In this document: in pieces, positions 1 to 7,716 of the stretch
Layout of the letters: every line of letters starts with the position of its first letter
Numbering within the stretch: position 1 is the stretch's first letter
Origin: Spirochaetales bacterium
GTDB taxonomy: Bacteria > Spirochaetota > Spirochaetia > DSM-16054 > Sediminispirochaetaceae
Length of the DNA: 56,368 nucleotides
Reading direction: 5' to 3'
NCBI GenBank assembly: GCA_021767325.1
Contig: JAASTM010000001.1
Coordinates: 1 to 56,368, forward strand
Translations under genes and position numbers: made by a program
Notes under the pieces: generated by a model
The model's database searches: none
What the model saw: only the letters and a program-made list of their open reading frames with translations
What the model was told of the DNA's origin: nothing

Positions 1-2
1 AA

Positions 3-281
3 CAAATCCAGAAAGACCTGTATGAAAAGGCACTCGAGCTGCGGCGGGAGAATACCCACCAAATGGACGACTACGAGCAGTTCAAGGCCCTCTACAATGA
101 CGGCAACGGATTTGTGGAGACCCACTGGTGCGGCTCGGCCGACTGCGAATTGGCCATAAAAGAGGACACCAAAGCCACCATCCGGGTGCTGCCCTTCGAC
201 CAGGGCGACATGGACGGAAAAACATGCATTCGCTGCGGCGAGCCCGCCGCACACCGGGCGATTTTTGCTAAGGCGTACTGA
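3..281 (+). CDS. proS: Prolyl-tRNA synthetase, C-terminal end (partial)
   Basis: The frame is open from base 3 and ends at the stop at 279-281, so only about the last 92 residues of the gene lie in the window. The residues match the C-terminal zinc-binding domain of the archaeal/eukaryotic-like type of prolyl-tRNA synthetase: a WCG...C segment, then an IKEDTKATIRVLPFD stretch, then CIRCG (second Cys pair) and the characteristic end AKAY. The enzyme charges tRNA-Pro in the cytosol. A hairpin follows the stop codon. It appears to be an ordinary housekeeping gene and marks the conserved side of the accessory region. Confidence 0.88.
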   Translation, partial: QIQKDLYEKALELRRENTHQMDDYEQFKALYNDGNGFVETHWCGSADCELAIKEDTKATIRVLPFDQGDMDGKTCIRCGEPAAHRAIFAKAY

Positions 282-293
282 GTGGGTGAAGTC

Positions 294-325
294 CAGGGCG
301 GTAAATCGTATATTTACCTGCCCTG
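294..325 (+). terminator. Hairpin after proS
   Basis: CAGGGC-G-GTAAAT (294-306) pairs with ATTTAC-C-(T)-GCCCTG (312-325) around a 5-nt loop with one bulged T. It sits 13 bases after the proS stop. There is no clear run of T after it, so it may be a weak or factor-assisted terminator, or a 3'-end stabiliser. Confidence 0.5.
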
Positions 326-360
326 AACAATAGATGTGGTGGATAATTTAGTAAGATTAA

Positions 361-690
361 TTAGAAGGGTTTGAAAGGTTCGGGAAGGTTGTTGATGATA
401 CGGCCGTTGAAATCATCCTGAATACGACCGCCGATAAGCGATTTGTTGGAGAAACCTCCAAAGGAATCGCGGATGTTGCCGAATGAATCGACAGATGCGA
501 AAGTTGGGCGACCGAGGGGATCGGTGATGTTACCGGTGATATCCACATTGCCAATCACATTGAAGTTAGAATCACGGATCGGTCCGCCGGGGATTGGAGG
601 GCGAATTGGGTCCATGCGATGATCGAAGAGAGGGCCGGGACCTCCGAGAGGTCCTCCACCGAAAGAATTAGGTCCATTACCGATATTCAT
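361..690 (-). CDS. Small Gly/Pro/Asn-rich protein of unknown function
   Basis: A 109-aa protein with no recognised family. The first 40 residues are rich in Gly, Pro and Asn (starts MNIGNGPNSFGGG); the rest carries loosely repeated units of the type G-N-[IV]-[RD]-D-x-F-G and IGGRIQDDFNG. No signal peptide or membrane segment is visible. The start is supported by an AAGGAGA ribosome site 6 bases upstream (703-697). Further upstream, at 735-721, is a copy of the A/T box found before several transcription units of the accessory region, which is the main reason to think the gene is real and tied to that region. Codons read well only on this strand. A structural or assembly role is possible but is only a guess. 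Confidence 0.6.
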   Translation of the reverse strand: MNIGNGPNSFGGGPLGGPGPLFDHRMDPIRPPIPGGPIRDSNFNVIGNVDITGNITDPLGRPTFASVDSFGNIRDSFGGFSNKSLIGGRIQDDFNGRIINNLPEPFKPF

Positions 691-720
691 AGGTATTCTC
701 CTTGTTTAGTTTTGTTTATC

Positions 721-735
721 TTAAGAAAATTTTGT
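721..735 (-). promoter_or_regulatory. A/T box (copy a), upstream of the Gly/Pro-rich gene
   Basis: On the minus strand this reads ACAAAATTTTCTTAA, 13 of 15 matches to the box ACAAAAAATTCTTAA found elsewhere in the window. TTCTTAA ends 19 bases before the GGAGA of the ribosome site. Spacing and orientation match the other copies, so it is probably a promoter element giving a very short leader, or another leader signal. Confidence 0.55.
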
Positions 736-825
736 TATTTTAAGTTGTGTCTTCTACTTCTTCAGACTAATATGTACTCCAATAAATACATGTTTTGCTT
801 TGATAATTCATGATAGAATCTCCAC

Positions 826-2562
826 ATGAATACTGCCTACACCGATTATTCCCGCCGGCAACTTGACGCGAATCATATCATTGTGCGCTATCTTATTCGT
901 CCAAAGAACCCTCATGGAATAGAGGAGATAATTGAAGACTTTGTGTTGGAACTCAAGGGTAACTCCTGGACGGATTTACCGGTGAACTATCTCACTCGGG
1001 TAAAATCTTATGAAAGTTATGTTTACGAGTTGACCATCAACGATGTTTCCAACTATGCCTATATGAGTATCGCTTTCAAGGCAGATAATTTTGATTTCGA
1101 ACTCGGTGGAATAGCTCAGATACTTGCATTAGTCGCTGGTGATAATATCAGCACCAAGAAACTCGAGTCGATTCGAATTGTTGACCTCTATTTACCAGAG
1201 CGCGTATTAACACAATTCAGAGGACCGACTAATGGAATAGAAGCAATTCGGGATCTCTATCAGACTCCCAAGGCCCCTATACTGCAGATGATCCTCAAAC
1301 CACGTTTTGGTTTGACGGCTGAAGAATATGCACACATTGCGTACCGTTGCGGAGTTGCCGGGGTGCAGGCGGTGCGTGATGATCAAATGCTGATTTCTAC
1401 TTCATACTGTCACTTTAATCAAAAAGTAGATAAAATTCTGGAAGCACTCAAGCGAGTCGAGGATGAAACCGGCAAAAGAGTTCTTTATTACCCGAATGTA
1501 ACCGTCTCTCAGAGACACATACCTAGGATCATCGATGAACTTAGGAAGAAGGGCATCCAGGCTTTAACAGTAAACTGCATCTACGAGGGATTGGGAGTGA
1601 TTGAACTTTTGAGGGATATTGCACCTGATTTTATCATACAGGCACACCGTTCCGGCTACGTATTGCTATCAAATAATCTGAACTACTCTATTTCCTATTC
1701 CGTTCTTGCTCAACTAATGAACTTGGCGGGGGCTGATGAGGTACATATAGGATCCATATTTGGAAGGTTCGATGTAAAAAAACAAGAGACACTCAAGAGT
1801 CTCGAGTTCCTGCGGAACCCGGGGGGCGGTCTTAAAAGTTCACTACCCATTATTTCAGGAAGTGTGACTCCGGCGATTATACCCGCCACCATCGATGCAA
1901 TTAGTCGTGATGTAGTGTTTTTGGCCGGTTCTGGAATCCTTGGGCATCCGCATAGTATGGAAGCTGGAGTGAGAGCAATGCGCGAAATGATCGATATCAC
2001 AATGGATGCGGCCGGTATAGAGGATATGCTGCGTAATGGTCGCGTCAGTGACGATTTGTTGAGAGCACTGGCACTTTGGGGGTATAAACCCGATGGGATA
2101 CATTTTGATCAACGGGTTCACGAACTGTCGCTGCAGAAGTTATCGTTAAAGGATCAACTTGACAGCAACGTAAAGGAGCGTCTGAGATCGGTAGTCCAGC
2201 AGTATTCACAGCGCTTTGCCGATGACGAAATCTGTATTCTTTCATCAGCTCTAGATGCAACCGGTCGAGTTTTGGCGGGAAACGTGGGGCAGATCACCGA
2301 AAAGTACCTGCGTAAACTCACTATCTATGAGAACATCGAATACCGACAGTTTTTTTCTGCAGTGAGCCGTTTATTCGAAGCGGGTGTAATAGATCAAGAA
2401 CTCGAATCGGGGCTCGATGAAATCCGGAAACTTTATAATAAAGCTAAGCACAAGGACATCTATATTTTGTTCAAGGAGGTCCTGCCCTCAGTCGATCATC
2501 TTTTTTCCTTTTTTGCCTGGATGGAGGCACGAGTATTTTCATCAGAAGGCGGAGCCGGATGA
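826..2562 (+). CDS. RuBisCO-like protein (form IV-type) with C-terminal extension
   Basis: 578 aa. The N-terminal and barrel parts follow the RuBisCO large-subunit plan: LKPRFGL around 157-163 corresponds to the KPK motif, VRDDQ at 183-187 to the carbamylation motif KDDE, AHRSG at 273-277 to the active-site His-Arg, GSIFGRFD at 309-316 to loop 6, and SGS plus AGSGILGHP to the phosphate-binding loops. By eye the carbamylated Lys is Arg (R184), the metal-binding Glu is Gln (Q187) and the loop-6 Lys is Arg (R314), so carboxylation is not expected; it should be an enolase-, isomerase- or decarboxylase-like RLP. About 150 mostly helical residues beyond the usual RLP end have no match I recognise. 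The stop overlaps the start of the phosphatase gene (ATGA). No good ribosome site precedes the start. Confidence 0.85.
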   Translation: MNTAYTDYSRRQLDANHIIVRYLIRPKNPHGIEEIIEDFVLELKGNSWTDLPVNYLTRVKSYESYVYELTINDVSNYAYMSIAFKADNFDFELGGIAQILALVAGDNISTKKLESIRIVDLYLPERVLTQFRGPTNGIEAIRDLYQTPKAPILQMILKPRFGLTAEEYAHIAYRCGVAGVQAVRDDQMLISTSYCHFNQKVDKILEALKRVEDETGKRVLYYPNVTVSQRHIPRIIDELRKKGIQALTVNCIYEGLGVIELLRDIAPDFIIQAHRSGYVLLSNNLNYSISYSVLAQLMNLAGADEVHIGSIFGRFDVKKQETLKSLEFLRNPGGGLKSSLPIISGSVTPAIIPATIDAISRDVVFLAGSGILGHPHSMEAGVRAMREMIDITMDAAGIEDMLRNGRVSDDLLRALALWGYKPDGIHFDQRVHELSLQKLSLKDQLDSNVKERLRSVVQQYSQRFADDEICILSSALDATGRVLAGNVGQITEKYLRKLTIYENIEYRQFFSAVSRLFEAGVIDQELESGLDEIRKLYNKAKHKDIYILFKEVLPSVDHLFSFFAWMEARVFSSEGGAG

Positions 2563-3335
2563 ACTATCCAGTACCTTATATGGAATTGATTCGATCGGAA
2601 CTCCTGAACCTTGGTCAACACATCAGAGATGTATGGCGTGGTGAAGTATCGGTTAGCTTGAAATCGGATAACTCGTTTATCACATCGGCCGATATGCATG
2701 TGCATGAAGCGTTATTGAAATACCTACCACAGATTGATGCGGTGCCGGTTTTGTCGGAAGAGGTGCCCTTTGATTATGTGCCGGATGAATGTTGGATTAT
2801 CGATCCCATCGACGGGACCGGAGCCTTCGTGGCCGGTATTCCAACATGGTCTATTAGTATTGTCAGGATTTCTAAGGGACAACCGTCTTTCAGTTGCATT
2901 TATTTTCCTGCCTTCGATTGGTTGCTCCATTCGGAAATGTCTGGCGAGATGCTGAAAGTTCATCCTGATAAAAACTTGATAGAACGAGAAGACTTTGTGA
3001 CGGTGCCTTCCGATTTTCACCAGAACTATAACACAGATTTCAATGGTAAGCTTCGCTCATTGGGATCCTGCTCGAGTGAAGCGGCTTATGCGGTAATCGG
3101 AGCATCGCTATGCGCTTTTATTGGGCAAGTAAAAATATGGGATATCGCCCCAGCGGTTCCGTTAATAAAGAGAGCCGGAGGCGTAATTCGGTCTGTGGAT
3201 GCCGAGCTATTCTCTATTAAATCGATGCAGAACAGCCCAAATGCACTCAGTCCGCCACTACTGGTAGGTAACCCTGTATTGATTGAACGGTTTGTAAAGG
3301 GGCTTACTTCCAGGAGTGTCGGTAATTCCCGATAG
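2559..3335 (+). CDS. Inositol monophosphatase-family sugar/nucleotide phosphatase
   Basis: 258 aa. Shows the Mg-dependent phosphatase signature of the IMPase/FBPase/CysQ family: SEE near residue 70, DPIDGTGAF at 82-90 with the two metal-binding Asp residues, and the late motif WDIAPAVPL with D195. The length is usual for the family. The start ATG overlaps the stop of the RuBisCO-like gene by 4 bases, so translation is coupled and both products probably act on one phosphorylated sugar-like substrate. The family does not predict the substrate (inositol phosphate, PAP/PAPS, fructose bisphosphate and others are known). No export signal is seen, so it should be cytosolic. Confidence 0.88.
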   Translation: MNYPVPYMELIRSELLNLGQHIRDVWRGEVSVSLKSDNSFITSADMHVHEALLKYLPQIDAVPVLSEEVPFDYVPDECWIIDPIDGTGAFVAGIPTWSISIVRISKGQPSFSCIYFPAFDWLLHSEMSGEMLKVHPDKNLIEREDFVTVPSDFHQNYNTDFNGKLRSLGSCSSEAAYAVIGASLCAFIGQVKIWDIAPAVPLIKRAGGVIRSVDAELFSIKSMQNSPNALSPPLLVGNPVLIERFVKGLTSRSVGNSR

Positions 3336-3394
3336 ACAGTTGAACGACCACTGACTCACCGATTGTATACTCATTTTATTCAATGAGGTGTAAA

Positions 3395-3413
3395 AATAAC
3401 ATATTCTTCTTAA
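3395..3413 (+). promoter_or_regulatory. A/T box-like element (copy b), looser match
   Basis: AATAACATATTCTTCTTAA keeps AATAACA and TTCTTAA at the same distance as copy e (30171-30189), but the five bases between differ. It lies 27 bases before the ribosome site of the next gene, more than the 17-19 bases of the strong copies. Listed as a weaker member. Confidence 0.3.
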
Positions 3414-3453
3414 TAAAACAAAATGGATAAGCATGTAGCTGGAGGTGAGAAGA

Positions 3454-4023
3454 ATGTCTGTGGTGAATAAGTTTGGTGAGATTATGGATAAGGATCGGCG
3501 GCAACCGAATGACCTCTATAGGTCACGATACTCAAGCAGGTCAGTTTTACCAAGAGCTATTTCTCCAATAAGTTTGGAGGGTGATAATGCGTTAGGTAAA
3601 CTGCTAACAATTCTAAGTATACTGTCTGTACCTAGTATTATGTACCTATATTATAGCCAGGTGCCCTATACCCCAGGAGCAGGTGAACACTGGGAGCTTT
3701 ATGTGACCCTCGGTTCTCTGCTCGCTATCGTGTTTGATGCGATCGGTATCGGACTGCTCTACTTCACCTTCCATGGATTATACACGGTCATGGGTGGATA
3801 TCTGTTTTTCGATAGCCTCCTGAACCTACAGGATAACCGGGTTTCTATAGCTTGTGTGCGCCTATTGCTGCTGCCATGTTCTCTAATTTTCGCCTGTATT
3901 TCAAATCACTTTATTGCCACTCATATTATTTTTAATACCTTTAACCAGCTCGCATGGATAGTAGGGCCATTCTTACCGCTGTTAATGCTGACAGTCATAA
4001 TCTTTGCGGCGATGTTGGATTAA
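3454..4023 (+). CDS. Membrane protein with N-terminal NxFGE signature
   Basis: 189 aa from the ATG at 3454, chosen over the GTG at 3445 because GGAGGTG at 3441-3447 is then correctly placed. The protein starts MSVVNKFGEIMDKDRR; two other proteins of the region (25437 and 37707) start with the same pattern N-x-[FY]-G-E. After a polar 45-residue stretch come about four hydrophobic segments (near 55-70, 85-110, 120-150 and 160-185), so it is a polytopic inner-membrane protein. No known family is recognised. It precedes the tandem AAA+ gene by 89 bases. The shared N-terminus suggests a docking or targeting tag that could place part of the system at the membrane. Confidence 0.72.
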   Translation: MSVVNKFGEIMDKDRRQPNDLYRSRYSSRSVLPRAISPISLEGDNALGKLLTILSILSVPSIMYLYYSQVPYTPGAGEHWELYVTLGSLLAIVFDAIGIGLLYFTFHGLYTVMGGYLFFDSLLNLQDNRVSIACVRLLLLPCSLIFACISNHFIATHIIFNTFNQLAWIVGPFLPLLMLTVIIFAAMLD

Positions 4024-4059
4024 TAAATCTATCCGACTATATCACTGAGATTAACTAGA

Positions 4060-4094
4060 GCAGACAGAAGTAACGTCTGCAACCTTTCGATCAC
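4060..4094 (+). promoter_or_regulatory. Hairpin plus CTTYCGAYCAC box upstream of the tandem AAA+ gene
   Basis: GCAGAC (4060-4065) pairs with GTCTGC (4075-4080) over a 9-nt loop. Three bases later CTTTCGATCAC (4084-4094) matches the box seen before the RNA polymerase and secreted-protein genes. The start codon is at 4113, 29 bases from the beginning of the box, and AGGAG follows the box. Probably a leader RNA element or operator. Confidence 0.45.
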
Positions 4095-4112
4095 TAATGA
4101 GGAGAAATATTT

Positions 4113-7070
4113 ATGAACGCACACGAACAGGCAGATGAGGTATTTGAATTACTCTTGAAAGAACAGGAATCCCCGCTTGCACAATTCCGGGATAAGCTTC
4201 CGAAGAATGACTCAGAATATCTGGATATGTGGTTTGCCTATTACAACTATGTCTATTCGGAAAACGAATGGCTCAAACGCTTTATGGAGAGCTATACCGA
4301 ACCGGATACATTTCAGTTTCACTACTACTTCACTCAAAAGATTAAAAATTTCTTTGAAAAAGAGCTGCAAAAAAAGTTGGAGCACATCGACTTTATACCG
4401 CGGGTCGAGCAATATATTGCTTGGCGTGGAATGGAATACGATGTGAATGATAAGAAGTTCTTGTTGGCTTTTTTATATTACTTTGAGGAAGATAGCGTTT
4501 CGGTGGACCTGGATGACATCGCACGTAAAGTCCATATTCCCCGCTTTTATGTGCACTCCTTGACTCTGCAGCACCCCTTTTTTGCCGACCGTATAATCGA
4601 ATTCGAGGATTCTTCGCTGAATGAGGATCGTCCCTTCCATAAGAAGGATCTATTTTTCGACCGGGCGATGTTTAACCTGTTCTCCAACCATACAATTCCA
4701 GAGGATGAGTATGCTTCTTTTGTGCATAAGCCGGTGGCGCAGCTATTTGGCTATGAGGAGAGCATATTGGATGCAGATGAGACTACACGGAATTCTCACA
4801 GCTCAGTTGCTGATGAAGCCTACGAAGAACTTGATATTGAGGAGATTTTAGCCGGCAGACAGGAAGAACTGGCAGAAGAGGATGACTCCTCTATCGATAG
4901 AAATGAAAGTGAGCTCAATGCCGAGAGTATTGCTGGTGAGTTTGTTGCGTATACGGACGATCTCGAGTATTTGTTTCACGAATACTTATGGATACAGTCA
5001 ATGCTGGCAGCGCGGGAGAAGGCAGAGGATACCTTCTCATTAGATCGAACTCAGCAGGAACGTACAGTAATGCAGCTGAAACAGCGAAGCCGCAGATTGA
5101 AAAACGCCTGTACGGTTCGATTGCAGAAGAGTCGAGAGTTGGGTTTCACCCCCCGGCTGGAGCACTTGGCGGATACACTTAAACTAAACGAGTTCGAAAA
5201 GGATGTGCTCAAGGTACTGGTGACGATGAATGTCTTCCACACCGGTAATGATTACCACTCCATGCGGAACATGGTGAGCGTAGGTGACCTGCTCTTGCTG
5301 CTGGTGGAAGACCCCCGGGAACGGGTTCACTATAAGCGCTCGTTTCTCAAAACCGCACGGCTTGTGAGAAGCAATATCATTTATCTCGAGATCAACAGTA
5401 TTGATGACAATATCTACGACATCAACGTACAGATAGACAATCGCCTGATCGAATACCTTATCGGTGAGCAATTCGACATCTCTGATTATGTTGAAGGAGG
5501 CTTTCTGTACAGATCTGGAATCAGCCTCGATCAAGTTGTTCTGCCGGAGGAACAAAAGCAAGGGATACTTCAGCGCATCGAAACCTTTCCGCGATTTTTG
5601 CAGGAAAAGACAAAGATCAGCTTCTCAAACATCGTGGAATATGGAAATGCCCTGGTAATGCTGTTCGTCGGACCTTCAGGTACCGGTAAGACTATGTGTG
5701 CCCATGCCATCTCGAACGCCATGAACAAGAAGGTGTTGCAGTTCAACCTGAACAACCTCTTCCACCTTACCGGAACCGGGGACAAGCGTATGTTCTCCTT
5801 ACTCTTTCGTGAGAGCCGGATGCATGATGCGGTTCTGTTCTTCGACGAGGCTGAGGCGCTGTTAACCGACCGGATCCAGGATCTCCTGATTGAGCTCGAA
5901 AAACACGAAGGGCTCGTGATTTTTGCGACCAACGCCTCTTTCCGAATCGATGAGGCCATTCGGCGGAGGATCAACCTTATTGTCAATTTCCAGGAGCCAG
6001 GACCGGCCCTGCGCAAAGAGATCTGGCAGCTCCATCTGCCGCATAACGTGAGACTGGCCGATGAAGTTGATCTGGACCGGTTGGCCCACAAGTACGAGCT
6101 CAACGGTGGATTGATCAAGAATGCGGTGTTTTCGGCACTTTCTTGTTCAACCGCACGGGCTGAAGGGGGAGAGATCGAAATGAATATGGAAGATCTCTGT
6201 TACGGTGCTGAGGAACAGTTACACAATAAGCTGTTTATGACACAGCTGCAGGATGTACGGATTCCACAGAAAGGCACCGACTCGGTTGTTCTACCCGAGT
6301 CTACCGTCAAAGACGTCCAAGAGATCATTGACAACGAGAAAGCTCGCAAGGTGCTGGAGGGGCAGTGGGGATTTCACGAGGTGTTTCCCGATCATAACGG
6401 CTGCGCGGTACTCTTCCATGGGCCTTCCGGTACTGGCAAGACCCATACTGCCGAGGCAATCGCTTTTGAAACCGGCAAGACACTGAAGGTAGTTAACTAT
6501 GCTCATGTGCTATCAATGTGGGTGGGAGAAACCGAGAAATCCCTGGAAAGCCTTTTCAAGGAGGTGGCCGATGATAACAGCATTCTGCTGTTTGATGAGG
6601 CTGATGCGCTGTTCGCCCCGCGTACCGGTGTAAGTACTGCTAATGACCGGTATGCGAATGTGGAAATTGATGTGCTGCTCGGTTTGATTGAGCGGTACAA
6701 CACCTTCGCGATTCTCACCACCAACTTTATCGAAAATATTGATCAAGCCTTTCATCGTCGTCTTCGCTACGTTGTCGAGTTTCGGGCGCCGTCAAAGGAG
6801 CTGCGCAGCAGGTTGTGGCACATTCTCTTGCCGCCGAAACTTCCACTGGATGAATCGGTAGATATTGATGAGTTGGCCAAGAAATATGTTTTTACCGGGG
6901 GTGAGATAAAGAATGTGATTATCCGGGCAGCTACCCGGGCGGCATTATCTTTAGAATCGGAGGCTGCGGTGCGCCAGGCGGATTTTCTGGCGGTGTGTGA
7001 AGAGCTTCAGGCTTTCAAACACAACGGCCGGAACACAATTGGATTTACAACCACAGGGGCAGATCGATAA
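4113..7070 (+). CDS. Tandem AAA+ ATPase (two AAA modules)
   Basis: 985 aa. About 500 N-terminal residues without a recognised domain, including an acidic linker (about 230-275), then two AAA modules. Module 1 has Walker A GPSGTGKT at 520-527, Walker B LFFDEAEAL near 577 and an arginine-rich IRRRIN segment. Module 2 has GPSGTGKT at 770-777, Walker B LLFDEADAL near 827 and FHRRLRY. Both look competent for ATP binding and hydrolysis, as in Cdc48/ClpB-like or Ycf46-like remodelling machines. Pore-loop Trp (MWVGET) is present in module 2. Likely a cytosolic unfoldase or remodeller acting on another product of the region. It converges with the FGE-type gene 23 bases downstream. Confidence 0.85.
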   Translation: MNAHEQADEVFELLLKEQESPLAQFRDKLPKNDSEYLDMWFAYYNYVYSENEWLKRFMESYTEPDTFQFHYYFTQKIKNFFEKELQKKLEHIDFIPRVEQYIAWRGMEYDVNDKKFLLAFLYYFEEDSVSVDLDDIARKVHIPRFYVHSLTLQHPFFADRIIEFEDSSLNEDRPFHKKDLFFDRAMFNLFSNHTIPEDEYASFVHKPVAQLFGYEESILDADETTRNSHSSVADEAYEELDIEEILAGRQEELAEEDDSSIDRNESELNAESIAGEFVAYTDDLEYLFHEYLWIQSMLAAREKAEDTFSLDRTQQERTVMQLKQRSRRLKNACTVRLQKSRELGFTPRLEHLADTLKLNEFEKDVLKVLVTMNVFHTGNDYHSMRNMVSVGDLLLLLVEDPRERVHYKRSFLKTARLVRSNIIYLEINSIDDNIYDINVQIDNRLIEYLIGEQFDISDYVEGGFLYRSGISLDQVVLPEEQKQGILQRIETFPRFLQEKTKISFSNIVEYGNALVMLFVGPSGTGKTMCAHAISNAMNKKVLQFNLNNLFHLTGTGDKRMFSLLFRESRMHDAVLFFDEAEALLTDRIQDLLIELEKHEGLVIFATNASFRIDEAIRRRINLIVNFQEPGPALRKEIWQLHLPHNVRLADEVDLDRLAHKYELNGGLIKNAVFSALSCSTARAEGGEIEMNMEDLCYGAEEQLHNKLFMTQLQDVRIPQKGTDSVVLPESTVKDVQEIIDNEKARKVLEGQWGFHEVFPDHNGCAVLFHGPSGTGKTHTAEAIAFETGKTLKVVNYAHVLSMWVGETEKSLESLFKEVADDNSILLFDEADALFAPRTGVSTANDRYANVEIDVLLGLIERYNTFAILTTNFIENIDQAFHRRLRYVVEFRAPSKELRSRLWHILLPPKLPLDESVDIDELAKKYVFTGGEIKNVIIRAATRAALSLESEAAVRQADFLAVCEELQAFKHNGRNTIGFTTTGADR

Positions 7071-7092
7071 ACTGACCCTGATGGCCGTGAGC

Positions 7093-7716
7093 TTACTCAA
7101 TAGGTATGGGAGGAATTGCGTTCCGGACAAATCTGATACCCATGTAGTTTCCGCCCCAGGTCGGGTTGAAGTCTTCGCGGTTGTTGATCCGCGCTTCTCT
7201 ATGCCCCCAGGCCCAGGCTCCGCCTCGCCCAACCCTGCGGATGCCGTTCTTCGGACCCTTCGGGTTGACTCCGGTGGCTCGGGCATAATACCCGGCATCG
7301 TACCAATCCCAACACCACTCCCACTCGGCTTCGGTTGGCAGGCGGTAGCCGTTGGCTTGCCAGCGGCACACCACCGTTTGTTCTGCAAGAGTATAGACTG
7401 GTTCAAGGCCGTCTAATTCGCTAAGGCGGTTGCAGAACTCCACGGCATCGAACCAGCTGGCGCAGTAATACGGGGCCTGGTTGTGGCCGTCGCAGGCATA
7501 GGTTATAAGCTCCGGCCCCATGAGGGCCCGGTACACCGCTTGGGTAACCGGATACACAGCCATGTAAAACGAGTCGACCTGTACCGGGTGAGGCGGTTGT
7601 TCGTCGGCGGTATCGGGGGCCTGCTCCCGGCTGCCCATCGTGAAACAGCCGCCGGGTACAAGGACCATCTTCATTCGCCCGTGGGCGGCGCTGATCATGC
7701 CCATGAGTTGCTCCAT
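7093..7716 (-). CDS. FGE/SUMF1-type (formylglycine-generating enzyme-like) protein
   Basis: 207 aa. The family signature is clear: MVLVPGGCFTMGS near 17-29, VYPVTQAVYRALMG, the YRLPTEAEWEW motif, RVGRGGAWAW, and a C-terminal IGIRFV-like end (YMGIRFVRN). It is shorter than classical sulfatase-modifying enzymes. Members include formylglycine generators, EgtB-type sulfoxide synthases and many noncatalytic binding modules; the catalytic Cys pair of true FGE is not obvious, so a binding or scaffold role is as likely. The start overlaps the end of the upstream 1337-aa gene by 22 bases, so the two are one minus-strand operon and probably partners. Confidence 0.82.
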   Translation of the reverse strand: MEQLMGMISAAHGRMKMVLVPGGCFTMGSREQAPDTADEQPPHPVQVDSFYMAVYPVTQAVYRALMGPELITYACDGHNQAPYYCASWFDAVEFCNRLSELDGLEPVYTLAEQTVVCRWQANGYRLPTEAEWEWCWDWYDAGYYARATGVNPKGPKNGIRRVGRGGAWAWGHREARINNREDFNPTWGGNYMGIRFVRNAIPPIPIE

